A stretch of 54,141 nucleotides of DNA, taken from Candidatus Binatia bacterium (GTDB lineage: Bacteria; Desulfobacterota; Binatia; Bin18). Location of the stretch: NCBI GenBank assembly GCA_022824615.1, contig JAJDZM010000152.1, positions 1 through 54,141 of the forward strand. The letters run 5' to 3'. The notes beneath the pieces are model-generated. The model worked only from the letters and a program-made list of their open reading frames with translations, did not search any database and was not told the DNA's origin. Shown in pieces: positions 43,116 through 51,645 of the stretch (the stretch's first letter is position 1; each line of letters starts with the position of its first letter). Both the position numbers and the translations under genes were made by a program.

Positions 43116-43171
43116 CAGGGGAAACATACTCCAGCATCTGCATGTCTGTTGGAGGGCAGGTTTACTCCTGG
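43116..43171. repeat. Palindromic element, copy 12 (diverged, after the FG-GAP gene)
   Basis: CAGGGGAAACATACTCC, centre AGCATCTGCATGTCTGTTGG, and AGGGCAGGTTTACTCCTGG. The arms have drifted but remain partly complementary. It lies 7 bases past the FG-GAP stop. Confidence 0.75.
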
Positions 43172-43178
43172 GAGAGAA

Positions 43179-43208
43179 TTGACAAGGAAAGGTCCGGGTT
43201 CCTAGAAT
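43179..43208 (+). promoter_or_regulatory. Promoter of the cytidylate-kinase-like gene
   Basis: TTGACA (43179) and TAGAAT (43203) with an 18-base spacer, 36 bases before the ATG. Just downstream ACTCA-GCG-TGAGT (43214-43226) is a small palindrome placed like an operator. Confidence 0.65.
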
Positions 43209-43243
43209 GCGCTCACTCAGCGTGAGTCAATAGGGAGGCGATC

Positions 43244-43867
43244 ATGGGAAAGTCCATCCTGACTCTATCTCATCTCTACGGCAGCGGTGGCAGCCTGATT
43301 GCCCGTGAGCTGGGTCGGCGTTTGAACTGGACGGTCTGGGAAAAAGAGATCGTGCGGCAGATCGCCTCGCAGTATCAGGTCGCGGAAGACTATATTGACG
43401 CAAAAGACGAGCGGGTGGACTCCTTTATTGAGCGTATGGTCGGTCTGTTCGGCCTGGGCGGCTTTGAGTCCGCCTATGATATTCCGCCGCCCCTCTGGCT
43501 CAACGATGCCCAACTCGTCCGCATGACCAAAACCATTGTCGAGGAGGTGGCCCAAAAGGGGAACGCCATTCTGGTGGGCCGCGGCGGGAATCGTATTCTT
43601 GAGCACCATCCCAAGGCCCTGCACGTGTTCCTGCACGCGCCGCTCGAAGCGCGGATTGAGCGTGTGATCCAGGCCGAAGACCTGGACCGAGACCAGGCTC
43701 GGCAGCGGATTGCCGGTATGGACAAAATCCGGGCAGATTATGTCCACACCTTCTACCACGGCGACTGGCGTGATCCGAGCCACTATACTCTGCTGCTCGA
43801 TTCCAGCCGCTGGGGAGACGAGGGAACTGCCGACCTGATTCTGTGGGCCCTGGAGCATACCCCCTAA
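43244..43867 (+). CDS. Cytidylate kinase-like family protein
   Basis: 207 codons. P-loop region ILTLSHLYGSGGSLIARELG is that of the cytidylate-kinase-like family (Cmk2 type), followed by NAILVGRGGNRIL, HVFLHAPLEARIERV and a LID-like DKIRADYVHTFYHGDWRDPS. The fold is a P-loop nucleoside or nucleotide kinase. It is distinct from ordinary CMP kinase; the substrate is unknown. It lies 24 bases before the flavoprotein gene, and AGGGAGG precedes its ATG. Confidence 0.83.
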   Translation: MGKSILTLSHLYGSGGSLIARELGRRLNWTVWEKEIVRQIASQYQVAEDYIDAKDERVDSFIERMVGLFGLGGFESAYDIPPPLWLNDAQLVRMTKTIVEEVAQKGNAILVGRGGNRILEHHPKALHVFLHAPLEARIERVIQAEDLDRDQARQRIAGMDKIRADYVHTFYHGDWRDPSHYTLLLDSSRWGDEGTADLILWALEHTP

Positions 43868-43891
43868 CACACCAACCACCAGGAGTGACCC

Positions 43892-45103
43892 ATGCAGCCT
43901 GTCCAGACCTTTCTCAACTCTGATAACGATTTGCTGTGTGCCCCAATCCTGCCCATCATTGCCGAGCAGGCCGCTCGCGCCGACCGGACGCGCAGCGTCG
44001 ATCCGGGCGTGATCACCGCTGTTAAAAACACTGATCTCATTCGGGCCTCGGCCACGCGCAATATCGGCGGGATAGAGGCCAGTATCGGGGCCATCGCCCA
44101 GGAGTTGGAAGCCGTGGCCGGAGCCTGTGCCTCAACCGCCTGGTGTCTGTGGAATCACTTGTGCGTGTTTCACTTTATCTGCGGTCAACTCGGTCCGAGT
44201 GGCAGCGAGGTTCTGCGGCAGATGGTCGCCCAGCGGGAATGGGTCAGTTTTCCCGCGGGAGCCGGCACCAGCGTTCGCGGCAAAATTGAAGGGGAAGACC
44301 TGATCCTTAACGGTCGGGCCAGTTTCGCCTCGGGTTCCCGTTACGGTGACTGGGCCGCCTGCCTGTTTGCGCTCGACCGCGAGACCCCATCACCCGGCGA
44401 AAAGCCGGATCTGCGTTTTACCGTTGTTCGGACCGACGCCCAGGGTGTGTCTGTTGACCCGACCTGGCTCTCGATGAGCCTGCGCGCCTCGGCCACCGAT
44501 CACATCAATTATGAGGCCGTGACTGTGCCGGCCGCGTTGCTTCGGTCTTTTCCCATCGACTTTCGGGTCCAATTCCGCGATCCGGACCGCCCCATGGTCG
44601 CGCACCGCTACCGTGAGGACTGGACGGCGGTGTCCGACCTCTGGCTGGGCGCACAGGCGGTCGGGGTTGCCTCGGCCGCGTTAGCGGAAACCTGCCAGGG
44701 GCTGAGCGGTCGGGTGGCCATTTTTGGGGTGAAAGTTGCCGAACGGCCCGCAGTCCAACTCAACATCGGCCAGGCCGGCGCCGCGATTAGCTCGGCCCGT
44801 GCAGCCGTTCTGACGGGCTGTGCGGAAACAGACGCACGGGTCGAGGCAGGTATTATCCCTACGGAGACGGACTATCTGCGCCAGCTTGGCTATAGCATGA
44901 CGGCGATTCGGCTGTGTGACGAAGCCATGCGCCTGCTCCTGCGCGTCCAGGGCGGCAACGGCTTGCGTGAAGGCGGCTCTTTTGAGCGCCGCTATCGTGA
45001 CTTTCAGGCCATGCCGCTGCATATCAACGCCCATCCCGACCGGGTCTCGGAACTGGTGGGGAAACACCTGTTAGGCGTGGATAACGACGCGCCGTTTCAG
45101 TAG
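43892..45103 (+). CDS. Acyl-CoA dehydrogenase-fold flavoprotein (group D monooxygenase-like)
   Basis: 403 codons. Acyl-CoA dehydrogenase fold with N-terminal helical domain (ASATRNIGGIEASIGAIAQE), beta domain (WVSFPAGAGTSVRGKIEGED) and C-terminal helical domain ending MRLLLRVQGGNGLREGGSFE. The catalytic Glu of true dehydrogenases is not evident, and the NGRASFASGSRYGDWAACLF segment is like HsaA/DszC-type flavin monooxygenases. It would use reduced flavin from a separate reductase; none is seen here. AGGAGTG precedes the ATG. Oxidised substrate unknown. Confidence 0.8.
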   Translation: MQPVQTFLNSDNDLLCAPILPIIAEQAARADRTRSVDPGVITAVKNTDLIRASATRNIGGIEASIGAIAQELEAVAGACASTAWCLWNHLCVFHFICGQLGPSGSEVLRQMVAQREWVSFPAGAGTSVRGKIEGEDLILNGRASFASGSRYGDWAACLFALDRETPSPGEKPDLRFTVVRTDAQGVSVDPTWLSMSLRASATDHINYEAVTVPAALLRSFPIDFRVQFRDPDRPMVAHRYREDWTAVSDLWLGAQAVGVASAALAETCQGLSGRVAIFGVKVAERPAVQLNIGQAGAAISSARAAVLTGCAETDARVEAGIIPTETDYLRQLGYSMTAIRLCDEAMRLLLRVQGGNGLREGGSFERRYRDFQAMPLHINAHPDRVSELVGKHLLGVDNDAPFQ

Positions 45104-45125
45104 GGGCGACGCCTGCGTTGCCCTA
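45101..45125. repeat. Hairpin repeat TAGGGGCGAC...GTTGCCC between convergent genes
   Basis: GGGCGAC and GTTGCCC pair (one G-U) around GCCTGC. It includes the TAG stop of the flavoprotein gene, just as its relative includes the purE stop, and it separates two convergent genes, so a two-way terminator role is possible. Confidence 0.6.
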
Positions 45126-47342
45126 GAAAAACACCGTCAGCCCGCCGCGGACCTTGAGACCGTAGCCGGACACCATATTCGTATCTGCAATTCCCGGTCC
45201 GCCACCGCCTTGGGGACACCGGCTGTCTCTGCCGACTTCGCGCCGGAGACAAGAGTCTGTTGCAAACTGCGTCTCTCGCCAGTCGGTGTCGACGAGGTTG
45301 AGCACATCAAAGGACACCTCAATGTTACGCCACCGATAGCGCATCAGCAGATCGATCAGGGTATAGCCCCGTGCAATCACGCTCCGGTCTTCATTGGCGG
45401 CTCGGTCGTCCAGGAAGCGTACCCGCAGGGCGGCAGAGAAATTCTCAATCGGGTAGGCTGTCAGCCCCCCGTTCATCAGCAAAGTCGGAGCCAGGGGAAT
45501 GGCCTCGCCCGTGACGCGAAAGCGGGGGTCGCTATAGGTCAGATCATAGTCAAGCAGCAGCCAGGGCAATACTTCGACCCGGACCTCAATATCCACCCCC
45601 CAGCGGCGCGTGGGGCCACGCTGTTCGGTCGTGCCCTCGTCACCCACAAAGACCAACTCGCTGCCCAGGTCGAGCCACCACAGCGAGGAGGCCAACTCGA
45701 CCCGGTCATACAGCCTGGTGCGCGCTCCGATTTCTGCGCCGGTCGAGCGCGCCAGCCCGCTACCTTCCGGCTGGACCGCCTCCCGGGCATCGTTGGAATG
45801 ATAGCCCATCCCGAAATTGAGAAAGAGGTCGGTCTGGTGCCAGAGGCTCGCCGGGTTGGTAAAGGGGGATGCGATCAGGCTGGCCTTGGGGCTGACAATG
45901 CCGTCGGTCGTAGAAGAGTCAACATGGCCGGCCTCTACTGCCTGTTGGAGGACATGCTGACTCTTTTTGCCTTGGAGCCGCGGGCTGTCCGTCCCTTCGT
46001 GCGGGGACTGGTCATCAACATCAAAGACAAACACGTCGCCGCGCAGGCCGACGATGAACCGCAACCACTCGCGGACAAACAACTCGTGCTGGGTGTAGCC
46101 GCTGAAGGCGTTTTCCCAGACCTCGGCTTTCTGGGTGGTAAAAAAGCGTTGTCGCCGCTGCTGCCGAAACAAACCGACATCGGCGTTATCGTTGCGCGTC
46201 TCAAAACCAACGGTGCTCTCAAGCGGCAGGGTGCCAAGTGTCCACACCCGATGATAATGCGCCCGGCCACCGAACAGGACGCGGCTATCGAGTTGTTCAA
46301 TACCATCGCCCCGCACCGGGTCACTGCTGAAAAACGTAAAATTCGAGAACATGCGCAGCCGGTAGCGGCTGAAGTAGAGCTGCACAAACCAGCTTTCCTC
46401 CGGGTTCGGGGTTGTCGTGTAGATGAGATTCACGTTTTCTCGGTCCGAGCGCCCGCCCTCGGTCGAGTCGAGCGCGCCGAACCGGTCCAGCCGTCCGCTC
46501 CTGACCTCTCGGAGTGGAATCTGGCCGGAGGCGTCCCAATCGCCGGTATACAGCGAGGTCCACAGATTCAGCTTCGAGGTTGGACTCGGCCTGAGGCTAA
46601 ACTTGCCGAAGAAGTTATACTTGACAAAATTCTCGCCGTGCTTGAACGGCCCATCGGTGAAGTAGACTTCGTTGGCGATCAGACTCTGCACCGGACCGAG
46701 ACGCGGCGACAGAATGCCGACATAGCGCATGGTATTGAAAGACCCGCCGACGGCGCGGAGCGAGTTTTCAACGGTATCTTCTTTGGTCACAAAGTTGACC
46801 GCGCCCGAGTTGGCAAAATTCCCGGCGTCCGCAAAATAGGGACCCTTGCGGTAATCAATGGACTTGACCACCTCGGGGATCAAAAAATTGAGGTCGGCAT
46901 AGCCCTGACCGTGAGCGTGACTGACCATATTGACGGGGACGCCGTCAACACTGATGGCCACGTCAGTGCCATGGTCGTTATCAAACCCGCGCAAGAAGTA
47001 CTGCATGGCCTTGCCGCCTCCGGCGTGCTGACCGGCCACAAATCCGGGCAGATTATTCAGCATTTCCCAGGCCGTATTATGCGGCCGGACGGCAAAATCC
47101 TCTTCGCGCACCCTGGTTTCGGTGGCCGCGCTGAGCGCCCGGCGCCCGGTGACAGTTATCTGCGGCAATTGTTTTGTTGCGTTGGCGGCAGGGGGCTCGG
47201 CGTGTTGCTGGTCGGCTATGTCGTGGCCATAACCCATCCCTGCCGTCCACAGCAGCCCAATGATACAGCACATCCAGCCGGACAGACGGCGCAGGGCGAG
47301 GCGCTTTTCTTCACGTAGCACGTGGTCGTTCGCTTCTTGCAT
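45123..47342 (-). CDS. TonB-dependent outer-membrane receptor
   Basis: 739 codons. Hydrophobic export signal (about 20-40, WMCCIIGLLWTAGMG), plug domain with LPQITVTGRRALSAATETRV, MLNNLPGFVAGQ, YFLRGFDNDHGTDVAISVDG and KSIDYRKGPYFADAGNFANS, then a beta barrel ending in Phe (LKVRGGLTVFF). It imports a large ligand such as a siderophore, vitamin or metal complex, driven by TonB-ExbBD; the ligand is not evident. No riboswitch or Fur box was seen upstream. Near residue 470 an extracellular-loop segment (KKSQHVLQQAVEAGHVDSST) translates a diverged palindromic element. Confidence 0.92.
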   Translation of the reverse strand: MQEANDHVLREEKRLALRRLSGWMCCIIGLLWTAGMGYGHDIADQQHAEPPAANATKQLPQITVTGRRALSAATETRVREEDFAVRPHNTAWEMLNNLPGFVAGQHAGGGKAMQYFLRGFDNDHGTDVAISVDGVPVNMVSHAHGQGYADLNFLIPEVVKSIDYRKGPYFADAGNFANSGAVNFVTKEDTVENSLRAVGGSFNTMRYVGILSPRLGPVQSLIANEVYFTDGPFKHGENFVKYNFFGKFSLRPSPTSKLNLWTSLYTGDWDASGQIPLREVRSGRLDRFGALDSTEGGRSDRENVNLIYTTTPNPEESWFVQLYFSRYRLRMFSNFTFFSSDPVRGDGIEQLDSRVLFGGRAHYHRVWTLGTLPLESTVGFETRNDNADVGLFRQQRRQRFFTTQKAEVWENAFSGYTQHELFVREWLRFIVGLRGDVFVFDVDDQSPHEGTDSPRLQGKKSQHVLQQAVEAGHVDSSTTDGIVSPKASLIASPFTNPASLWHQTDLFLNFGMGYHSNDAREAVQPEGSGLARSTGAEIGARTRLYDRVELASSLWWLDLGSELVFVGDEGTTEQRGPTRRWGVDIEVRVEVLPWLLLDYDLTYSDPRFRVTGEAIPLAPTLLMNGGLTAYPIENFSAALRVRFLDDRAANEDRSVIARGYTLIDLLMRYRWRNIEVSFDVLNLVDTDWRETQFATDSCLRREVGRDSRCPQGGGGPGIADTNMVSGYGLKVRGGLTVFF
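45913..45967. repeat. Palindromic element, copy 13 (in frame in the TonB receptor, diverged)
   Basis: AAGAGTCAACATG pairs with CATGCTGACTCTT (one mismatch). Compared with the usual AAGAGGAAACGTG/CACGTTTCCTCTT, both arms have changed together. The centre keeps TGTTGGAGGA. It is translated in frame. Confidence 0.75.
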
Positions 47343-47411
47343 GGCGAGTGTGAGCCCTCCTGTATGAAAGACTCAGTTGATACCATACACAAGTCGAGAA
47401 GGAGACTGTGG

Positions 47412-47948
47412 TCAGGGAATGATGACAAAGTTCTGAAGGGACTCTTCCCACCGCAGCCGTTTGTTCTCACCGGGGCGAGGGAAACCCGGAATGGGAAACG
47501 TGCCCCTTAAGCCTCGCGGGAAGGTATCCTCCCCAAAGGTCGTCACCCGCACGGTCGTATTGGCAAACTCGACCCCGTCAATCAGGGCGCGGACCGTATG
47601 CTCTCCCGCCCCTAGGTTGTTCCAGTTCCACAGAAGGCTGAAGCCATTATTGGCATCGCCACAGCGACTGCGGGTATCCTCCCGCGTGGTGCCATAGCCC
47701 GCTTTCAGTGGTATCCCGTCCAGTTCAATGACAATCTCATTGGCGTGGCACGCCCAGCCCGAGATGACGCCCACTCCGCTCTGGAAGGAGGCGGCCCGGG
47801 GGTTCTCCAGGGTCACGGGAGAGACGAAGTCCGACGAGAATACGGCCACATCGTCGATATACCAGCCGTCCGCGGTCTCACTGGCGTTAGACCAGAGACC
47901 GAAGGCGAGGTATATACGTGCCCCAACGAAAGGACTCAGGTCAATCAC
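47412..47948 (-). pseudogene. C-terminal fragment of an exported MAM/Ig-like protein
   Basis: 178 codons from a GTG. The start reads WQQAVIDLSPFVGARIYLAF and DGWYIDDVAVF, the end of a MAM or immune-inhibitor-A-type beta-sandwich, then an Ig-like module with SGWACHANEIVIELDGIPL. In frame upstream there are only a few more matching codons before a TAG within the adjoining tldE end, so the N-terminal part and signal peptide are missing. It looks like the stump of a larger secreted protein removed by a deletion or rearrangement next to tldE. Confidence 0.65.
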
Positions 47949-47978
47949 CGCCTGCTGCCACCCTGCTTGCTCCTCTCC

Positions 47979-49304
47979 CTACAAGGTCAATGTGAAGTCT
48001 TCGACCAAAAGCCCCGGCAGTCGGCTGCTGCCTGTCGAGCGGGCATGATAGGTGTTGGGATCGAGCATATAGTCCCGTTCGGCGGTGATGCCAACCAGGT
48101 TCGTCCCCAGCATGCGATAGAGCGATTCGTCAAACCGCATCACATTGAGCGGCGCCTGAATCTCGCCATTCTCCACCCAGAAAGTGGCAAACCGGGTCAT
48201 GCCGGTCATGCGGCAGGCCGCAAGGTCCGAATAGTTCAGATACCACAAATTGTTGATATAGATGCCGGTGTCCAGTTGCGTCAGCAGCCTATCTTGAGTC
48301 AGCTCTCCTGCGGCCATGTCAATGGATTCGGCCGCCTCCCAACTCGATGCCCCATTGGGTGCCACGCCGTATTCCTTGGCAGACCGGGGAGACACCAGAC
48401 AATCTGCCCGGCGACCGTGGGTGATGAGGGGGACCTGATCCGGTTTCCGAAAGCCGTCCTCCTGGAAGTTCGGGGTGACTCCGTCCCGCGTATTTTCAAT
48501 AAGCGTGACAGCCGGATGCAGTTCCGCTCCCTCCTGGGTCATTTTGATCAGCGGCGTTTGTTTTGTCTCTTGCTCCTTGAGGCCAAATCCACCCCAAGTC
48601 AGCAGTTCCATAATTTCACACACGGCCGGAGGCGCGAGATACACCCGGTAGTGGCCCGGCGTAATGGTCTTGGCCGGCATGGAAAGCGCGGCCAGTTGCC
48701 GGGCTGCAGTATCGACCTTGTGTTCAAACACGTGCGGACTCCACACAAAGCCGGCATCCGCCGCTTTCACTGCTTTGTCTCCACTAAGATAGAAACTCCA
48801 GTCCACACTATAGGTATAGGTAGAGAACCAGTTGCGCTGGCCAAAGGAATTGGCGAACCCCGCGTGGATGCCACCAGCGGCGTAGAAGCCAACCAAGTCC
48901 CGTCCCTGCCCGGCCTGCAGGACCGCATCAACGATCATCCCCCGTTCTTCCGGGAGCCGGTTTTCGCCGTGATGCTCGCTCGACTGGACTTCGGTCGCGT
49001 ATAAGAGGTGCGGGTCCTCCTGCAGATAGGGAAGCTGGGCACGCAGGCTATCCAGTAAGGCGCGGGCGCGCCGACTGTCCACGGCAAAGTCGCCGCATAG
49101 GCTGATATCCCCGGCTGCGTGGCGTTGTCCGACAACGAGTTCAACCGTGATGGAACGTTGCGCCACCGTTCCCGCCTGGCGGATCGCGCTATGGTTAAAA
49201 CGGACGAAGTCCGAGTCCTCGGCCGCAAAATTACACAGCGCATGCTCCTCGCCGGTCAGGTGGCTGATGATGAAGTCGGCAAGCTGGTAGAAATACTCCT
49301 GCAT
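47979..49304 (-). CDS. tldE: TldE/PmbA-like metalloprotease subunit
   Basis: 441 codons. TldD/TldE fold without the zinc motif, as expected for the TldE partner: EDSDFVRFNHSAIRQAG at the start, GRDLVGFYAAGGIHAGFANS in the middle, and TGIYINNLWYLNYSDLAACR with MTGMTRFATFWVENGEI near the end. With TldD it forms a cytoplasmic protease that trims unfolded peptides or modified peptide precursors. It lies 106 bases after tldD, a gap filled by a 9-mer repeat block. No peptide-precursor gene is obvious nearby. Confidence 0.9.
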   Translation of the reverse strand: MQEYFYQLADFIISHLTGEEHALCNFAAEDSDFVRFNHSAIRQAGTVAQRSITVELVVGQRHAAGDISLCGDFAVDSRRARALLDSLRAQLPYLQEDPHLLYATEVQSSEHHGENRLPEERGMIVDAVLQAGQGRDLVGFYAAGGIHAGFANSFGQRNWFSTYTYSVDWSFYLSGDKAVKAADAGFVWSPHVFEHKVDTAARQLAALSMPAKTITPGHYRVYLAPPAVCEIMELLTWGGFGLKEQETKQTPLIKMTQEGAELHPAVTLIENTRDGVTPNFQEDGFRKPDQVPLITHGRRADCLVSPRSAKEYGVAPNGASSWEAAESIDMAAGELTQDRLLTQLDTGIYINNLWYLNYSDLAACRMTGMTRFATFWVENGEIQAPLNVMRFDESLYRMLGTNLVGITAERDYMLDPNTYHARSTGSSRLPGLLVEDFTLTL

Positions 49305-49305
49305 C

Positions 49306-49408
49306 TTTGTGGGTCCTTTGGGTCATTTGAGTCCTTTGGGTCATTGGGTCCTTTGGGGCTGCCGAGACTCAACAGACTCAACGGACTCAACGAACTCAAT
49401 AGACTCTT
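49306..49408. repeat. 9-mer inverted repeat block 6 (tldD-tldE gap)
   Basis: TTGGGTCAT, TTGAGTCCT and TTGGGTCCT units face GACTCAACA, GACTCAACG, GACTCAACG and AACTCAATA. It fills almost the whole gap between tldD and tldE and could form a long hairpin in their shared transcript. Confidence 0.85.
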
Positions 49409-49410
49409 TT

Positions 49411-50886
49411 TTACTCGCCCCCAAAGACTTCAACGTCTGAGAACACGCAGGCCGGGGCGGCATGCCCAACCCGGATAACCTGATTGGGCTCGCCCTTGCC
49501 GCAGAACGGGGTGCCGAGCACCTCATAACTGTCCAGGTTACCGACCCTGTCCAGATTGCGCCAGAACGTGGCCGACACTCCCCGGTAGTTTGGTTTTTTG
49601 ACCACCGTTGTCAGCTTGCCGTCTTCAATCAGTTGGCCCCACTCGCAGCCAAACTGGAATTTGTTGCGCGAATCATCAATGGACCAGGAACAGTTGGTTT
49701 TCATATACACGCCCCGCTCAATGGCGCTGACCATGGATGAAAAATCGGACTGTCCTGGTTCCAGGTTCAGATTCGCCATGCGGTCAATCGTCGGCCTGTT
49801 CCACGTGGTGGCACGGGCGTTAGCAACACCGGGCAGCCCCAGCCGCGCTTGGGAGACTACTCCGCCCAGCCCGCGCAGCAAACGGCCGTTCTTGATCAGA
49901 TATTCTTTGCGGGCGGGCTGGCCATCGTCATCAAATTGATAGCTGGCATACTGTTCGGGTCGGGAGGGGTCAAAGGTGATATTCAACAAGTCCGAGCCAT
50001 ACTGATACGTGCCGAACATATCCGGCGTCACAAAGCTGGTACCGGCATAATTCCGCTCATCCCCGAGAATGCGGTCGAGCTCAAGCGGGTGGCCGATCGA
50101 CTCATGAATCTGAAGCATCATTTGATCCGGGGCGAGGAGCACATCCATTTGCCCGGCGGGGCAATCGGGCGCGCTCAGGAGTTGGACTGCCTCAGCGCTG
50201 AGTTGCGGTGCAGCCGTATAAAATCCGGTCTGGTCCAAGACTTCCAGTCCCCCCTGACGACAATAGCCGCGTCCGCCGAATGTCCGCGTGTGCGTCTCCG
50301 TCCCGGCGTTGGCGGTGACGCTCAGCATCGGAACGGTATAGCAGCCGCGCTGGCGGATGCAGGAATCACCGTTTGTGATATACAGCGTGTCGCTCTGCGT
50401 ATGCCACAGGCTGGCCTCCCAATCGACAATCCGCTCGTCCTTTTTTTTGTGGGGGGAGTGCCCCCCAAGCCCCCGCTGCAGACGGGCGCTCTCCTGCTGG
50501 AGCAACGCGATTTTATCGGCCAGGGGTACAGTATCCCAGGCGACAGCGACCGGCGTCTCATACTCACCCTGCGGATGGGCAAAGCCCACCTGAGAGAAGT
50601 CCGTCACGCTCCGCTCCGCGCTCCGTTGCGCCCACCCCTCGGCGTGTTCGAGCGCACGACTTAATCCTGCCTCAGTCAGGTCGCTCGTTCCGGCATAGCC
50701 GCAGCCACCCTGATGGATGACCGTCACCATGGCTCCCAGGTCGTCGCCGTTCGACACGGGCTGCAAGACATCCTGACGGATCGCCAACGACTCTGAGCGC
50801 TCGCGCACAATGCGGAGCGAACAGAAATCAACGCGGGGCATGATGCGCCGAAAGCGTTCGGCTATCTGCTCGTGTTGCTGCCCCAT
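49411..50886 (-). CDS. tldD: TldD-like zinc metalloprotease subunit
   Basis: 491 codons. The zinc site HESIGHPLELDRILGDERNY near residue 265 carries the two His ligands and the catalytic Glu; the downstream Cys ligand is expected in LGTPFCGKGEPNQ near residue 460. It acts with TldE. GGAGGAG lies 3 bases before the ATG. Near residue 145 a short insert (GLGGHSPHKKKDER) corresponds to a GC-rich hairpin with a run of eight A/T, another case of repeat DNA read in frame. The upstream monooxygenase gene ends 22 bases earlier, so the three form a unit. Confidence 0.92.
   Translation of the reverse strand: MGQQHEQIAERFRRIMPRVDFCSLRIVRERSESLAIRQDVLQPVSNGDDLGAMVTVIHQGGCGYAGTSDLTEAGLSRALEHAEGWAQRSAERSVTDFSQVGFAHPQGEYETPVAVAWDTVPLADKIALLQQESARLQRGLGGHSPHKKKDERIVDWEASLWHTQSDTLYITNGDSCIRQRGCYTVPMLSVTANAGTETHTRTFGGRGYCRQGGLEVLDQTGFYTAAPQLSAEAVQLLSAPDCPAGQMDVLLAPDQMMLQIHESIGHPLELDRILGDERNYAGTSFVTPDMFGTYQYGSDLLNITFDPSRPEQYASYQFDDDGQPARKEYLIKNGRLLRGLGGVVSQARLGLPGVANARATTWNRPTIDRMANLNLEPGQSDFSSMVSAIERGVYMKTNCSWSIDDSRNKFQFGCEWGQLIEDGKLTTVVKKPNYRGVSATFWRNLDRVGNLDSYEVLGTPFCGKGEPNQVIRVGHAAPACVFSDVEVFGGE
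50441..50475. repeat. GC-rich hairpin inserted in tldD
   Basis: GGGGGG-AGTG-CCCCCC with flanking T8 and CAAGCCCCCGC is read in frame as GLGGHSPHKKK on the minus strand. It looks like a separate palindromic repeat type placed inside a gene. Confidence 0.55.
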
Positions 50887-50908
50887 GTCTCCTCCACCCC
50901 GGTTCCGC

Positions 50909-51262
50909 CTACTCGTTTTCTCCCGTATTCAGCACCACTTCATGGATTTCCAGCACATTTGCGCCGGCAAACATTTCCGCGGGCGGGCGGTTGCTATGAG
51001 CGATGCGGAAGGACTCGCTTTTTGTCCAGTCCCAGAACGCCTGCTCGCTCTCCCAATAGGTCTGGACCAGATAAAACCCCTGTTCCTCTTTCTCCTCCCA
51101 CTCCCCCGTCTGGTGGTTGAACCGGCGCTGGACCGGCCGCATCACCAGGTTTTTGATAAACCCTGGGGACTGGTCAATCAGATGGGCTCGGTGCCGAAAC
51201 CGATCTTCAAAGTCTGCTTCATGTCCCTCCGCAACGGGAATCCGGTTCGTGACAATAAACAT
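50909..51262 (-). CDS. Small ABM-fold (heme-degrading-like) monooxygenase
   Basis: 117 codons from the ATG at 51262, with GGAGGAG 8 bases before. Ferredoxin-like ABM fold: MFIVTNRIPVAEGHEADFED, RFRHRAHLIDQSPGFIKN and the aromatic motif YWESEQAFWDWTKSESF. It resembles IsdG/HmoA-type heme-degrading enzymes and antibiotic-biosynthesis monooxygenases. The Asn and Trp typical of IsdG can be guessed but not placed with confidence, so heme breakdown is only a possibility. Confidence 0.8.
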   Translation of the reverse strand: MFIVTNRIPVAEGHEADFEDRFRHRAHLIDQSPGFIKNLVMRPVQRRFNHQTGEWEEKEEQGFYLVQTYWESEQAFWDWTKSESFRIAHSNRPPAEMFAGANVLEIHEVVLNTGENE

Positions 51263-51567
51263 GGCGTATGCTCCTCCGCTCCACATCGGAATACGATGTC
51301 TGCACTGTAAAAGAGTTACCGAAGAGATGGAAGCACTCCCTGGGCGGTAGCGTAGCAAGATCATGCAGAAAGCGGCACCGGCTCGAAACCTTCGGACCGG
51401 GACCGTTCGTTTCCAGCGAGGGGGGAGAAGGGAGAAATTTCCATGGGAGACTCACGCAGCCGCTTGCACGGTTGCGCTCAACACGAAAAAGCAATACAGT
51501 CCCGTCAGAAGGAACGGGAGCGGAGACAGTTGCTCCCCTGTCGAGTTGAGCTGGTTCGCACGATCAT

Positions 51568-51604
51568 AAGCCCTGGGGACCTTCTCATATGGTTCTCAGG
51601 GCTT
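51568..51604 (+). promoter_or_regulatory. 14-bp leader hairpin upstream of the RNA-binding-protein gene
   Basis: AAGCCCTGGGGACC pairs with GGTTCTCAGGGCTT along all 14 positions, two of them G-U on the plus strand, around a 9-base loop. It ends about 40 bases before the RRM gene start, with TGTACGTTTTA after. The rest of the 51263-51645 gap holds no gene that I can see. Confidence 0.6.
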
Positions 51605-51645
51605 TGTACGTTTTAGGGGGTCTCCCTCTCTCAGAAAGGAATAGT

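Noticed and set aside
45210..47318. A 702-codon plus-strand frame opposite the TonB receptor
   Set aside because: It is the mirror of a gene with clear plug and barrel motifs; its translation has no domain, start context or signal. Such antisense frames are expected at this GC content.
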